Positions 33,195 through 44,724 of a DNA stretch of 64,000 nucleotides are shown here, one piece after another. Position numbers and translations under genes: made by a program. Within the stretch, counting starts at the first letter, position 1. Each line of letters begins with the position of its first letter. The notes under the pieces are model-generated. The model ran no database searches. It was given only the letters and a program-made list of their open reading frames with translations, and was not told where the DNA came from. The stretch lies in contig CM075673.1 in assembly GCA_037962975.1 (NCBI GenBank), positions 127,368,667 to 127,432,666 on the forward strand. The letters are read 5' to 3'. The DNA comes from Clitoria ternatea (lineage: Eukaryota; Streptophyta; Magnoliopsida; Fabales; Fabaceae).

Positions 33195-36100
33195 TCCACA
33201 TTCTAGGTCTGACTCACAGGCTACAGGTTCCTCTACTCAGAAAAGTAGAGGTGTTACCCAGATGCAGGATATTGCACTTAGGCGTCATCGGGGAGAGAGG
33301 TTGCGTGTTGACGTCGATGTCAACACTGGTAGAATTCATGGACCATATGCCTCCAAGTTTAGTAGTTACTTGGGAGTCGTGGCTCGCACGAAGGTGTCCA
33401 TTATTATCCCCGACTGGGATAATGTCAAGGAGGTCGTGAAGAACCATATTTGGTCAGATATTCTAGTAAGTTAGATATCATTTAAGTTTTATTTAAGTGT
33501 ATTATTTCAAGTAATTCATAATAAACTATCTTATATGGACTAATTTCCACTTGTAGGATTCTTGGGAGTTACCAGCATGATAAGGGCATAGTTTGTAAAT
33601 AATTTTATTTGTACTCCAAATAGTTTAGGTTTCTTTTGGGGTCATTTTTTAGGCCTTTGTATATGTTTTGGGCCTTGTATTTGGCCATTTTTTATAGATT
33701 AGTTGCTAATTGGGCCTAGGAAATAGAGAAGCCCATTAAGGAGTGCATTTCCCTTGCCTATGTAAAGGCATGCTCTCCATGTACTCTTAACCTTACATTT
33801 TTTAGAATATACATATTTTGTGAATTTTGTAAGTGCTTACTCTCTCCTTTAGGTTAGAGAAAGTCTAACCCCTTTCAAGCTCTTATCTCTAGGTTCTTTA
33901 TCCCTAGAGTGGCGGGCGAAGACTTATCCAAGTCATTGGTGGTGTCTCCTTCATCATCTTCCATCCCTTCCATCAACCTCCAACCATCTTCCATGTTTCT
34001 ATGCTTCCTATTAGTTTTGTAAGGTTTATGGTAACCTTTTCCCAATCAATTTGAAGAAAGATAGCTAGATCCTCCCCCATCCTATATCACAGCACATGAC
34101 ACACTGAGGAGGAAGATCCTCAGTATTATTATTGACCGATGGAGGTCATTCAAGTCCACTCTCACCAGAAGGTATGTAAGGACTTTAAATTCTTAATCAA
34201 CAGTTTACCAACTGTATTGCCAATTAACACCAATCCTTATTTTAATTGTGAATTTTAGGTATATATTCAGGGAAGAGTGAGGACAGTTTCCCGGAGAGAA
34301 ATATACCTTCATAGATCAGGAGACTTGGGATGCTTTTGTTGCATCTAGCCATACCGACCAATGGATGGTACGTTGGTATTTAACATGATTAAATCATTTA
34401 TAATTTAAACGTAACTCTAACCTATTTTCTTTCTTGTTGCAAGCCATACAAACGAAGGCAAAAAGCATCAGGAAGCTGAATGACTGCCCCCACAGATTGT
34501 CACATGGGGGTTACTGACTATTGGAGGAGCACATGGCCCAGGAGAAGGTCAGTCAGTGTCATGAGAAATGGAAGCGGGCTAGGGTCAGGAAGAGTAGGGA
34601 ATACACTTCCTCACAAGCTTAGGAGGTTGCCTCATGAATAGTAAGTATCTGCCTTATAAAGTTTTCAGATTTTTGGTTAACACAAAACCCTGAACACTAA
34701 CTTGTTTGGTTTTAGGATTCCTTGGTTGAGCAATCAACCCAAGGGTCTTTCATAGCCCATGGTAGGCAAGATATTTTGACTACCGCCATCGGCAGGCCAG
34801 AGCACCCAGGAAGGGTGCGTGTTGTTGGCCGAGGTCACGGTAAATTATAAATGACTGTATCCTTTCATTTTGTTTTCTATTAAAAAATTATGGTTTAATC
34901 ATTCATATTTCACAAGCCTTCGGAGCTATTACGGTGCTCCTGACTCGGCGGCCTCCGTCGAGTAGTTGGTAGAGTAGAGGGTTGAGTCGAGGGTAATTGT
35001 TGTGAAGGCTGAGTACCAGGAGCAAATGATGGTGCTTCACGTAGAGATGGACCGATTCAAGGAGGAGATAAAGCCCTCACTCAGCCAACACCAGGAGCCT
35101 ACTGCCCCAACTGTCGACCTACAGGTTGGATTCCTTATAGTATTTAACTGTTCGCTGTTTGTAATTTGTTTCTTTAATTGTTGAATAACTTCTGCTTGAT
35201 GTGTAAATATGTAGGTATGGAGGGTTAGCACTAAGGGGTCGTGCGCTGTAGCTGACCCTAACGATGATGGGGTCAAGGCTGCGGATACCCATCAATGTGA
35301 CTTGTTCATTGATGGGTCGAAGGAGCCAGTCGCCACTGGCATGGTGTATAACTTAGGCCCTATGGTTCACCATTAGTCATTACTTGATGGTATGTCAAGG
35401 ATCTTTGTTGTACTCGTCATTGAGGAAGATGCTATTGTGCCAGTGGCAACTCTAGAGGTGCAGACCGTTGGTCAGGCGGTGGGACACTTCCTTATGTGGC
35501 CCAACAGACTCTTGTCGGTTACTCCTTCGCAGGTAGAAACCTGAAACACTAACTGATTTTGTTATATTGTCAATTATGGTATAAACCCTTAATGTTTTAA
35601 CTATTCAACAAGAAGCAGGCCCGGTATTGAAGAAGCCAGACCCCATCGACGATCCGATCCAGATGCTATGGAAGGTCGGGGCTGAGCTAGGAGAGGACAC
35701 TCTTGGGGTACCATGGCAGCCACTGGAGTTCGGCCATCCAAGTTCACTACCGCTTTACATTACGCGGAGTAACTTGTACGAGATTATGATATGGACAACG
35801 ATGCTGAACATATCCATCATTCAGATGTGGGAGCTGTAAGTATCATTTTATGTCCAATTGTTTCATTATACAAGTTATTTGTCACTAACCATGTCTAAAC
35901 TTGTTTAGGTTTCTGCATAAAATTTGTGTGGATTTGGGTTTTGATGGAAATTATGGTTTCTTAGAGCCCTCTTTCATATAGAGGAAAGGAAACAGCAAGA
36001 AGGACACCCAGGCATACATCCAGAATTGGATGTATGAGTCTAGGAAGACGGTATACCTGACCCCGTATCATAGAGGGTAAGATTTTATTCCATAATTATT

Positions 36101-36800
36101 GTCCATTAATTTTTACATTTTGAAGTCTCATTTATCACTGGTAACTGCAGCACTCATTGGACGCTCGTGGTGATCTGTCCCTGGGCTTTAGTGGCTTTAT
36201 ACTTTGATTCTATGCACGGGACTATTCCACAAGACCTCAAAACAATAGTAGACGCGTAAGTTAAACCCTAAAAAATAAAATAACTTTCTACAAATTCGAT
36301 TACATAATTTTTGTTCTTCTACGATTCTGACTTATCTTGTGTTTTATTCTGACGCATGGCGGTGGTTGGATGTAGTCGACTGCATAGAAGTAAGTCTAAC
36401 AGAAAAAAACTCGTGTGGGTACACCTAAAAGTAAGTCAATCAAATTCATTCAAATCTTTTATTATATTTTGAAAACTTGAATTCACTTATTCTATATTTT
36501 ATGTCCATTGTAGTCTTATAGGAAGGAGGGTAGGTACGAGTGTGGCTATTACATCATGCACACCATGTTGACCATCGTCCAAGAACATTTAGTAGATGGA
36601 TGGACAGATGTAAGTCTTACTTGCCTAGTTTTCTACCAATTTGATCAAATTCATGTAATAAATATAGCTTTTGTTCTAATTGTTTTGTGTATTGTTTGTA
36701 GTACTTTCAGGACCGGTCATACTTCCCTAAGACACATGTAGATAATGTTAGAAAGCAATGGGCCGCATACTTCATTGAAGTGAGGCAAGGACTTAGATAA
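33195..36800 (+). pseudogene. CACTA second gene: En/Spm plant transposase with Ulp1-like C48 protease end, decayed
   Basis: Several short exons can be traced, joined by introns with GT/AG-like ends. The first carries DIALRRHRGERLRVDV and then VSIIIPDWDNVKEVVKNHIW to a GTAAGT donor near 33469. The next, from about 33557, is broken by the solo LTR at 33578 and resumes at about 34090 (RWRSFKSTLTRR). Later exons encode FIDQETWDAFVASSHTDQWM and QGSFIAHGRQDILTTAIGRP. Towards the end, exons at about 35980-36760 encode HWTLVVICPWALVALYFDS and YECGYYIMHTML, matching the His, Asp and Cys regions of Ulp1-type cysteine proteases. Stops (for example in the exon at about 34260 and at 35370) show loss of function. 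Exon boundaries are inferred by eye. The fusion with a Ulp1-like domain is known in large plant CACTA elements. Confidence 0.75.
33578..34089 (+). mobile_element. Solo LTR inside a CACTA exon
   Basis: 512 bp from TGATAAGGGCA to CCTATATCA, with CAGCA on both sides (33573-33577 and 34090-34094). No internal retroelement sequence is left, so the element was reduced to a solo LTR by LTR-LTR recombination. The tip CCTATATCA resembles that of the G1 LTR (CCTACATCA), suggesting a related gypsy family. Confidence 0.85.
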
Positions 36801-37059
36801 ATATAGGATTTTTACTCTCTTATAGTTGTACCTACTGTAGGGTTAGGGGTTTATATTTTATTAGTTTACATTCATGTCAATTGTATATAGTTTCATATTC
36901 TACATTGTTATGATTTGATAGCAAATGAATGTTATATACATACCATTTGTTTTCATTTATTGTTGCTGCATATGCTGGGGATATACTGTGCTGGCTGTAT
37001 TATATTGCAGGTTTGAGAAATTAATAAAACAGAGCCCACATTAAAAAAAACCCTCATAT

Positions 37060-37320
37060 TTAATCACGGTTATTGTAATAACCGTGGTGATAGTACACTT
37101 TAATCACGGTTGTTACCATAACCGTGATTATATATAGTAATATAAATGGACGTTTTATGACAACGTGTAATCACGGTTATGGTTGGCAACCGTGATTAAA
37201 TAGGGTCTTATTTAATCATAGTTATAAATAACCGTGATTAAAAGCCTCATCTATTACCACGGCTGTAACAACCACGGTTCATGAACAATGATTAAAAGCC
37301 TATTTTAATCGTGATTAAAT
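37060..37320. repeat. CACTA right subterminal repeats
   Basis: About ten copies of TAATCACGGTT or AACCGTGATTA and variants, mirroring the left end. Confidence 0.75.
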
Positions 37321-37341
37321 CCTTTTTCTGCACTAGTGGAG

Positions 37342-37760
37342 AGGCCAAGGTTTTAACTAACCATGTTGGATCATCTAACAAATGCCTTGGTGAAGACCAA
37401 GTGTGCCAACTCAACTAGTCAATGTGTCTAAGGCTGGTTACCAACTTGGATGAACAACCAATGATTTAGTTGCCTTTGTTAGATCATCTGACAGACGCCT
37501 TGGTGAACATTGAGTGTGCCATATTAACTTGGCAATGCGCCTATGACTAATTACTGACTTGACCGAACGACCAAAGTTTGAGTCGCCTTTGCTGGATCAT
37601 CTGACAAATGTCGTGGTGAGCAACAAGTGCGCCAAATCAACTTGGAAATACGCCTATGGCTTTTAAACTTGGCCGAACAACCAAGGTTAGAGCTGCCCAT
37701 GTTGGATTGCCCACCAGACACCTTGGTGCACACTAAGCATGCCAACCAAACAATCAATAA
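37342..37760. repeat. 113-bp tandem repeat, right of CACTA
   Basis: Continues the array at 27831-28066. The unit cut by CACTA resumes at 37342; further units start near 37442, 37555 and 37665 (spacings 113 and 110). Each has a TTGGCCGAACAACCAAGG-type start and GCCTTGGTG core with 20 percent or more divergence by eye. Confidence 0.75.
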
Positions 37761-38065
37761 GTTTGCAATCACCTATATATCACTCAAGACAAACTTAGTT
37801 CGCAATTACCTACAAATCGCTTAAGACAATCTCAATTCGTAATTACCTACAAATTGCTCAAGATAACACAGTCTGTAATTTCCTAAAATTGCACCAGTCA
37901 ATTAAGTTCACAATTGCCTAAAAATTACCCAATTCATAACATTAGTAATAACCTGTAAATTTCTCAAGTAAATTCCACTTCGCAATAACCTATAAATTGC
38001 TCAAGTGAAGATTAGTTTACAATTACCTAAAAATTGCCAAAATCATTAAACATTAGCAAATAAAT
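37761..38065. repeat. Short degenerate repeat around GCAATTACCTACAAATTGCTC
   Basis: At least six degenerate units of about 40-50 bp with the core AATTACCTAYAAATTGC followed by TCAAG. No coding content. Confidence 0.6.
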
Positions 38066-38559
38066 TACTCAAAATAATTGTAGCATGACAAAATGTGTCA
38101 AGGACTTAGATCCTTGTTAAACAAAACAAAACACTTGGGAATTCCCAAGATGAAGACAAAGTAAAAGTGATTCACAAAATATACAAGGAAAGACAAATTT
38201 AAGGACCATTAAACAACTGGTGTCTTGAACTTCCTTCATAAAATCCATGGCAAAAATGTCAACATCAGATATAGACATTCAACTTGACTCCTCGAAGCTT
38301 AAACTTGGCCTCAAACTAAGCATCAGTATCATCCTTCAAGCCTTAATCTATAGCTCAGTCTTCTTCTGCTTGTCGGGTTCTTTATTTGCGTCACATGGCT
38401 ATCTTGTGGAAGTTCTCCTAGGATTTTTGCAAATCAAACTTAGAGAAAACAATATAAAAGAAAGGAGAAATGATAGAATAAGGGTAAACATGAAGATATC
38501 TTTTCACAGAAAAAGTATATAGAAGAGGGAAAGACAAATCACTTAGCCACCTGCTTGGT
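38066..38559. other. Unassigned DNA, no gene
   Basis: No feature with support. A 91-residue frame at 38247-38522 lacks known motifs and codon structure and is not called. Confidence 0.4.
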
Positions 38560-39287
38560 CTAAGGATGATAATCAGACCCAGACCCATTAGGTACTTATA
38601 AAAATTATCCATGATTGGGAGAGTATTTACCTGCTTAACGGGGAGGAGGAATTACATGTGAAAACATGTGCCCGAGTGTAGGGATGGGTATACTACCCAC
38701 CCATCCTACCTCACACTACACCTCATTTAATATATTTATAGCTTTTATTTTTATATATTTCACTACAGTAATATATATTTTTAACTTTAAACTTTTAAAT
38801 TTAAATTAAAATAATAAATAATTATATTATTAATACTACTATAGCAACATTTTTGCGTTTGGCTTTCCATTCTATAATCTACATAACTCAGGGTTAGTAC
38901 TTAATAATATATATAATATATTGCTATTCTATATATAACTATTAGCTTATTAGGTTTTGATTATCACAAGTAGATATTAAGTTTTATCATTCGGTCATTT
39001 ATTCAACGACTCATGGTGTCACATGGATTTCCATTCCCTCAAAGCACCAACACATGTGATAGAAAGTTATTTTACTTGTTATAACTTATAATAAAGATAT
39101 AAAATGGTAATTTTATTTTATTAAAAATAGGTAACAAGTCCGGATATGGGTATTTGGGTACCCAAAGGGTATGAGGATGGAGATAGAAATTGTTACCTAC
39201 TTAAGTATAGAGATGGGTAGAGGTAATTTTTTGAAATTGATAGGTACTATAATACCCTAACCAAACCCGCACGGATGCCATCCTTAG
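38560..39287. mobile_element. MITE-like element, 728 bp
   Basis: Imperfect terminal inverted repeats CTAAGGATG (left) and CATCCTTAG (right) enclose AT-rich DNA with degenerate GGGTACCC-like strings. TTGGT lies just outside both ends (38555-38559 and 39289-39293), but one extra T sits at 39288, so the duplication and the superfamily are uncertain. Confidence 0.5.
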
Positions 39288-39689
39288 TTTGGTAGTTTGA
39301 CTAACATCATTCATTGATCCAAATACCTCACCAACATAATGATCATTAAGCTCTTAAATAATAAGGAAAACTACATCAAACAATCAAAAGTAAAATACAA
39401 CATTAAAGACATCCATCAAGCCAACCTTACCAATCAAGTCACTCTATCATCCATCAAGCCAACAAGCCACTTCTCAAGATACTCGTTCATCCATGAAGTT
39501 AACAACCTACTTTGTGAAATGCTTAGCCACCCTCGATTGACTCACAATCTTTGAATCACTCACCAATCATCATTATTAAATCCATTCTTACTACAAGATA
39601 TGCTCGCCTAACTTCCAATATCAATCGGTCATCAATCATGTTAATAAACTATTACTCGAGATGATCTAAGCATTAACTTCTTGTTCAGC

Positions 39690-39997
39690 CTACCTAAGTC
39701 TAACGACTCAAACAAGAGACAAGCTACGAGTTGGCTTGCTCGGCCAATGACGTCTAGATCGATCACACACTCAACTATAATTTCCAAGACAACACCCATA
39801 CTGACGAAACAAAGCATTTTTCCATTCAGAGAGAAAATTAGCTAGCCAATGCTTGACTCTTCTCCTTTATTAGCTAAGGATCACTTGCTCGACCAATATC
39901 ATTCAAAAGTTAAGATACCCACTGGCTCACTCGGTCAGCAATTCAAAGGTTCATACACTAGTTGGCTTACTCGACCAATAACATTCAAAGGTTCATA
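39690..39997. repeat. Degenerate 45-bp repeat, left of hAT
   Basis: Copies of CATTCAAAGGTTCATA with GGCTYACTCGRYCAATAAC between them. The array continues at 40693-40820 across the hAT insertion. Confidence 0.55.
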
Positions 39998-40692
39998 TAG
40001 GGCCGGCCCTGGGCCTTGGAAACAAGGGCAATGGCCTAGGACCCATTGGTAATTAGGGCCCAAAATAAATAATGTTTAGGTTATATACAAAAAATATCAA
40101 AAAATTTTAATGTAACTTATATGGTTCAATGGTAAAGGTGTTTAAATTTCGCTAGAAGGTCTTATGCTTGACTCTCGGCTAACTTCTCTTTTTAATATTA
40201 AATGTTTTTAGCGGAATTCTAATAGATGCACTAAGCCACTGAGCCAAAGTAACAAATTAACGTTAACATTACAAAGGTAGCAAATTAATTTCACAAATAA
40301 AAAATAATAACTGAAATAATTAATATATAACTAAAAGAATTATATTTTCTTATCTTCTAGAATTTTATCACCTATAACTCTAGCTGCTGAGAGAGATTAA
40401 ATGGTTTGACAGAAGAAACCATTTCTTATGATAATTTGTGTTTTTTTTGCTTCATTATAGGTGGAAGAATGATTTTTGAAGGAAAACATGAGACTATAGG
40501 AGCACCATTCATTATTTTTGGCATTTTATTATTCTTACACCAGCATGATATATTTAATTCATGTGTTCAGATTTTATAATGATTTTGTTAATGTTGATTT
40601 GATTATTTAATAAATTTTTTTCTTAAAAAAAATATTAAGAGGTCTTTATCTATTTGTTGCTCAGGGCCCATGAAATTCTAGGACCGGGCCTG
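39998..40692. mobile_element. Non-autonomous hAT-like element
   Basis: 695 bp, flanked by a perfect 8-bp duplication GGTTCATA (39990-39997 and 40693-40700), the size made by hAT transposases. The ends TAGGGCCGGCCCTGGG and (complement of the right end) CAGGCCCGGTCCTAG form imperfect inverted repeats rich in GGCC, as in plant hAT elements. No transposase ORF is present. Confidence 0.8.
40121..40190 (+). other. tRNA-like or SINE-like fragment inside the hAT element
   Basis: TGGTTCAATGGTAAAGG followed about 40 bases later by CTTGACTCTCGGC resembles the A- and B-box spacing of a tRNA-derived sequence. No cloverleaf can be completed, so it is not a functional tRNA gene. Confidence 0.3.
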
Positions 40693-41192
40693 GGTTCATA
40701 CATCAATTGATTCACTCTGTCAACACCATTCAAAGGTTCTTAAACATCGGATGGCTCACTCGGTCAACAACATTAAAAGGTTTATATATTATCTGGCTCA
40801 CTTGATCAACAACATTCAAACAATAAAAATTGAAAATCTTAGAAAAACACCTTCAATGCTTAACAAGTGTCAACTAAAAAAAGTTAAAGAAATTGCTCAT
40901 TCATTCTTTTAAAGCTTACCACTAGTAAGTTTATGGGGCATACACATTTGATTTATTAAGGTCAAACAACCCACTAGTAAAGACCTTTTATTGGATTGTG
41001 TACAAAAAGGTTAAGCACTTAACCTATAAGGTCCTGATGATCTCTCAATCAACCTAGTCAACCACTAGCCCTATAAACCTTTTAGCAGACCAACTAAGTG
41101 ATGGTTGTCCCAATAAGTACTTACCCGGTTAATGTTTGGCTCAGTCAACACCTAGTCATGTCATTATTTCGCATGGGCTGCTCTAGATAGAT
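40693..41192. repeat. Degenerate 45-bp repeat right of hAT, then unassigned DNA
   Basis: Repeat units with GGCTCACTYGRTCAACAACATT run to about 40820. From there to 41192 I see no feature. Confidence 0.5.
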
Positions 41193-42669
41193 TGTAACAC
41201 CCTGAATTTTTTTAAAATAGAAAGTTAAATTAAGAAAATAAATATTGAATAATTAAATGTGGACTAACTAATGTTTCAAGATACTAGAATAATTCAATTA
41301 ACATTCTCTGACACTGTTAGTGAATTATTGTGACCGGATAAATTGAAAACTGATCCGGATAAAATATGGGTGTCGGACCAAGTATCTCTGATTGAGATGC
41401 CGTTGGTCAGGGCTGTAGATAAAATTGTTGGAAATCCGAATATGTATTCGGAATAATTTTTAAAATATGTATCGAGCCTGAACTGAGAGCCTGTTTAATG
41501 GAAAAACGGAAGAGTTAAACAATGGGAATGAAAAATAAAACAAAAATCTCACTCTTCTCTCTCATTTTTTTTACCGTAACTCTCTTCTTCTCCACGCCAA
41601 CATACTTCCTCTTCCTTTCTTCTTCTTCTTCTCCTTCTTCTTCCCTTTCCAAAAACTAAGCAAGTGGTTTGCCTATTCTTCTCTCCCATTTTTGCTTTCT
41701 CCAAGTTGAGGGAGGACATTGTGGCTTGAAGCTTCTCCCTTTCTTCTCCTTATTTTCATCATCCTCATCTTTCCTTTGAATCCCATTTTTGTTTTGGAGT
41801 AAGGTAAGCTCTTTACCACAACTTTTACGTTTGGAACCTAGAGAATAGAGGATGGTAACTTGGAAGAGTATTAAATGTTGTGGGTAGAGAAAAGAAGCAT
41901 TAAGTGCATGAACCCTAAGGTGTGAGTGAAATAAATAAGGATATTTATGAGTAATAAATGAAGTATGTGAAGAAGGGGTTGAAGAATGATGAGCATTATG
42001 ATGAATGGCGGGTTTAGTGGAAACCCTAACTTATGGAATTTGGGGGAAATGTGGAATATTGAAGGGTTAACATTTATTGATGGGGGAAGTGTAATAAATG
42101 AAGAGGCATTAACATTTAATGAGGATTAGAGATTGTGGTTGGAGAATATGAATAAAACCCATTTGAGAAGAAGTTAATGTAAAGTGTGGTAAGTGGGATA
42201 ACCTAACAAGTTAGGTTGTAGCCTTGATAATAATGAATGGTGGATTAAGGGAAGGAATTCCTGAAGCCTAAGTAAGCAAATGAATAAACTTATGATAGTT
42301 TCCACATGACGAGAATCATGTGTACATAGAAATGTATATGTATATTTAGATGACTTTTGAATAAATAATTGATAAGGTCCTATAATGATTGGTGTAGGAC
42401 TTGATAACTCTGGTGAAGCGGGAACGTCAAACCCAGAAGTGTACTTCTCTTAAGGTAGGAGAGGGGTGTATTTTCTAAATGTATGAGAATTATGATGATA
42501 ATGTATGTGTTAATGCAATATGGCATGTTGTCTTGATTAGATGTGTTATTATGTGTCTGAAATGAGAATTATGTATGGTATTTTGAAATGAGTGTTTATA
42601 TGTTGAGGCCTAAATGAGGCTATGAATGGCATGTTATGTGATGATGTGTTATTGATTCATAAACGATAT

Positions 42670-42930
42670 GATGAATATATCACCTTGCGGGGTGCCACGA
42701 AGGGTAAATCCCGAAGTGATGATGATATTGTAAATTGATGAATATATCACCTTGTGGGGTGCCACGAAGGGTAAATCCCGGAGTGATGATGATGTTGTAA
42801 ATTGATGAATATATCACCTTGCGGGGTGCCACGAAGGGTAAATCCCGGAGTGATGATGATGTTGTAAATTGATGAATATATCACCTTGCGGGGTGCCACG
42901 AAGGGTATCTCCCAGAGTGATGATGTTAAT
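42670..42930. repeat. 67-bp tandem repeat, four units
   Basis: Units begin GATGAATATATCACCTTG at 42670, 42737, 42804 and 42871, exactly 67 bp apart. It occupies the place of the 49-bp repeat in the first Tekay LTR and shares the GGGGT and GGGTA theme. Confidence 0.9.
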
Positions 42931-43851
42931 TTATGTGACTGTAATCGCTACTGAATTGAAATTGGATCTGTGCATATGCAATATGAACACTAGCATATGT
43001 ATTAACCATAGAAGCATGGCATAAAGTGATACTCGGTTTGTGAGGTTATGAGAGGAGTAGGTGGAACCCTTTATTTTGAGATACTAAACTTGGCTGTGAT
43101 ATTGGTTATTGTGAATTTGGGAAACTTGATGGGTATATGTATTTAGATGAATACTGATGGGTGATTAATTTAGCGTTGAATGTACTTTCCTTGAGGAGGG
43201 AATAATTGTATTGCATTTATTCATATGTTGTTTTATTTATTGGATTTTCATCATTGAGAAAGTATACTCACTCTCCCTGTGGTATATCTTTTTAGCTCCT
43301 GTGTTGTAGGACTTGCTTTGGAGCTATTTTGAAGAGGAGAAGTGTGAAGGAAGTCCCTTTTTGGTAAAGAATGCCTTGGACGGTAACACGTGATTTTGTA
43401 GTTGTGTGAATAGTTATAATGTGTTGATATTTTGTCTATGTTGATTAGACTTGAACTGTTAAGATAATTGTATGGGTGATAAACGTTTACATATAGGTAA
43501 TGGGAATTTCAAGGGTCATGAAGGAAAATGAGAGCTTTTGTGTAGGGCTTATTTTTGTTTCTGACCCTATGACTGTATGTAGAATGAACTTGGAATGAAA
43601 TTTTCCCTATAGTTTGATGAATAAATGAAATACCGTATCTGAGTACCAGTTTTGTGGAGTGGAGTAAGTGATGGGATAATTTGGTAGGCCCACAACGAAT
43701 TATAATGTGAATATACGAGTAGGCTCATTGGGAGCAAGTTTTAATTAGCTAGTAGGATGATAATGATATGATGAATTGAGTAGAATTGGTTTGAGTGAAG
43801 TTCTGATAGTATGTGTTGTTAAAATCCTACGTGCTGCTCGTTTTCTGATTA

Positions 43852-44110
43852 TCTCGCTCGAGCGAGATGGGTTCTCGCTCAAGCGAGAGTCCCTTCTGTA
43901 TGTCAATCAGTTTCTGGGCAATTCTCGCTTAGGCGAGAGTGAATCTCGTCCAAGCGAGGTTGTCCCAGTATCAGTGTTTGCTTACTGGAGGAAATTCGCC
44001 CAGGTGAATGGGGCCTCGCCCGAGCGAGGGCGAAGGGATTTGCCACTGGACATAATCCGCCCGAGCGAAGGCTCTTGAGGATGGTATTCGCCCAAGCGAG
44101 GCGAGTGAAT
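43852..44110. repeat. Palindromic motif array in second Tekay-like LTR
   Basis: About nine variants of the 12-bp palindrome (for example CTCGCTCGAGCGAG, CTCGCTCAAGCGAG, CTCGCCCGAGCGAG), mostly in pairs, as in the array at 4295-4860. Confidence 0.8.
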
Positions 44111-44149
44111 GGAGAATGGGTGAGATCCTGGATGAATCCCGTTCAAGTA

Positions 44150-44724
44150 GGAGTTTTGAAAATAATTTAAGATGTGGGGAATTTCTGAGTGAAATCCGAG
44201 TGAGCTATATACGAGTCAAGACCTTCCGAGTGAGGAAGTGGATGTCATTCCGAGTAAAAAGGTCTCCAAGTGTGATATTTTGGGCAGTGGAGTCCCGAGT
44301 GGGGAATCTCCGAGTCCAGTGTAACCTGTTCCGAGTGGAGAGCCTCTGGATGTGAAATTCTGAGTGGGATGGCTCCGATTTGAGGATACTCAGTGTGAGT
44401 TTGCCCAGAAGTGCTCTGGAATGACTCCGCTTGAGTGAAAAAGAAAGAAAGTCGGTTTTGAAATAAATTGCCGAGTGAGGACCGATCAGGAGTTGAGTCG
44501 GTGTTGGGATGAATTTGTCGAGTGAATAGCCGATCAGGTGTTGAGTCGATGTTGGAATGAGATGCCGAGTGAATGACCGATCAGGTGATGAGTCGGTTTT
44601 GGAGTAATTTACCGAGTGACAGACCGAGTGAGTGTGAAGTCGGTCCTAGAATGACTTAGCTGAGTGAAAAGTGGGTTGGTCTAGATTATTATGCCAAGTG
44701 GAAGACCGAGTGTGAGATGACTCG
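44150..44724 (+). repeat. CCGAGTG-rich array before the Ogre junction
   Basis: More than 15 copies of CCGAGTG or close variants, including longer units with GACCGATCAGG and TTGAGTCGGTGTTGGAATGA about 55-60 bp apart (44480-44650). Confidence 0.75.

Larger units (their letters stand above)
28070..37338 (+). mobile_element. CACTA (En/Spm) DNA transposon with two decayed genes
   Basis: 9269 bp. It starts CACTAGTGCAAAAAG and ends CTTTTTCTGCACTAGTG, an inverted pair of the CACTA class, and is flanked by the 3-bp duplication GAG at 28067-28069 and 37339-37341. Subterminal zones (about 28110-28500 and 37060-37320) carry many direct and inverted copies of TAATCACGGTTGT. Inside are a TNP2-like transposase and a second gene of the plant En/Spm type with a Ulp1-like protease end, both broken by stops and frameshifts, plus a solo LTR at 33578-34089. 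Confidence 0.93.
41193..44724 (+). repeat. Second Tekay-like LTR, plus orientation, cut by Ogre
   Basis: It starts TGTAACACCCTGAATTTTTTT, the sense-strand start of the Tekay LTR at 3954-7711, and keeps homologous blocks such as GTCGGACCAAGTATCTCTGA (about 41371) and the AAAGTATACTCACTCTCCCT block (about 43258). It is strongly diverged from the first copy. It carries its own 67-bp repeat and palindrome array, then a CCGAGTG-rich array up to the Ogre junction at 44725. Its 3' end is not in the window. No Tekay coding sequence is seen next to it. Confidence 0.75.

Noticed and set aside
38247..38522. 91-residue ORF with a hydrophobic stretch
   Set aside because: No motif, no neighbours, and repeat-derived surroundings; length is within chance expectation.
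44113..44355. 79-residue Arg/Ser/Val-rich ORF
   Set aside because: Translation of the CCGAGTG repeat.
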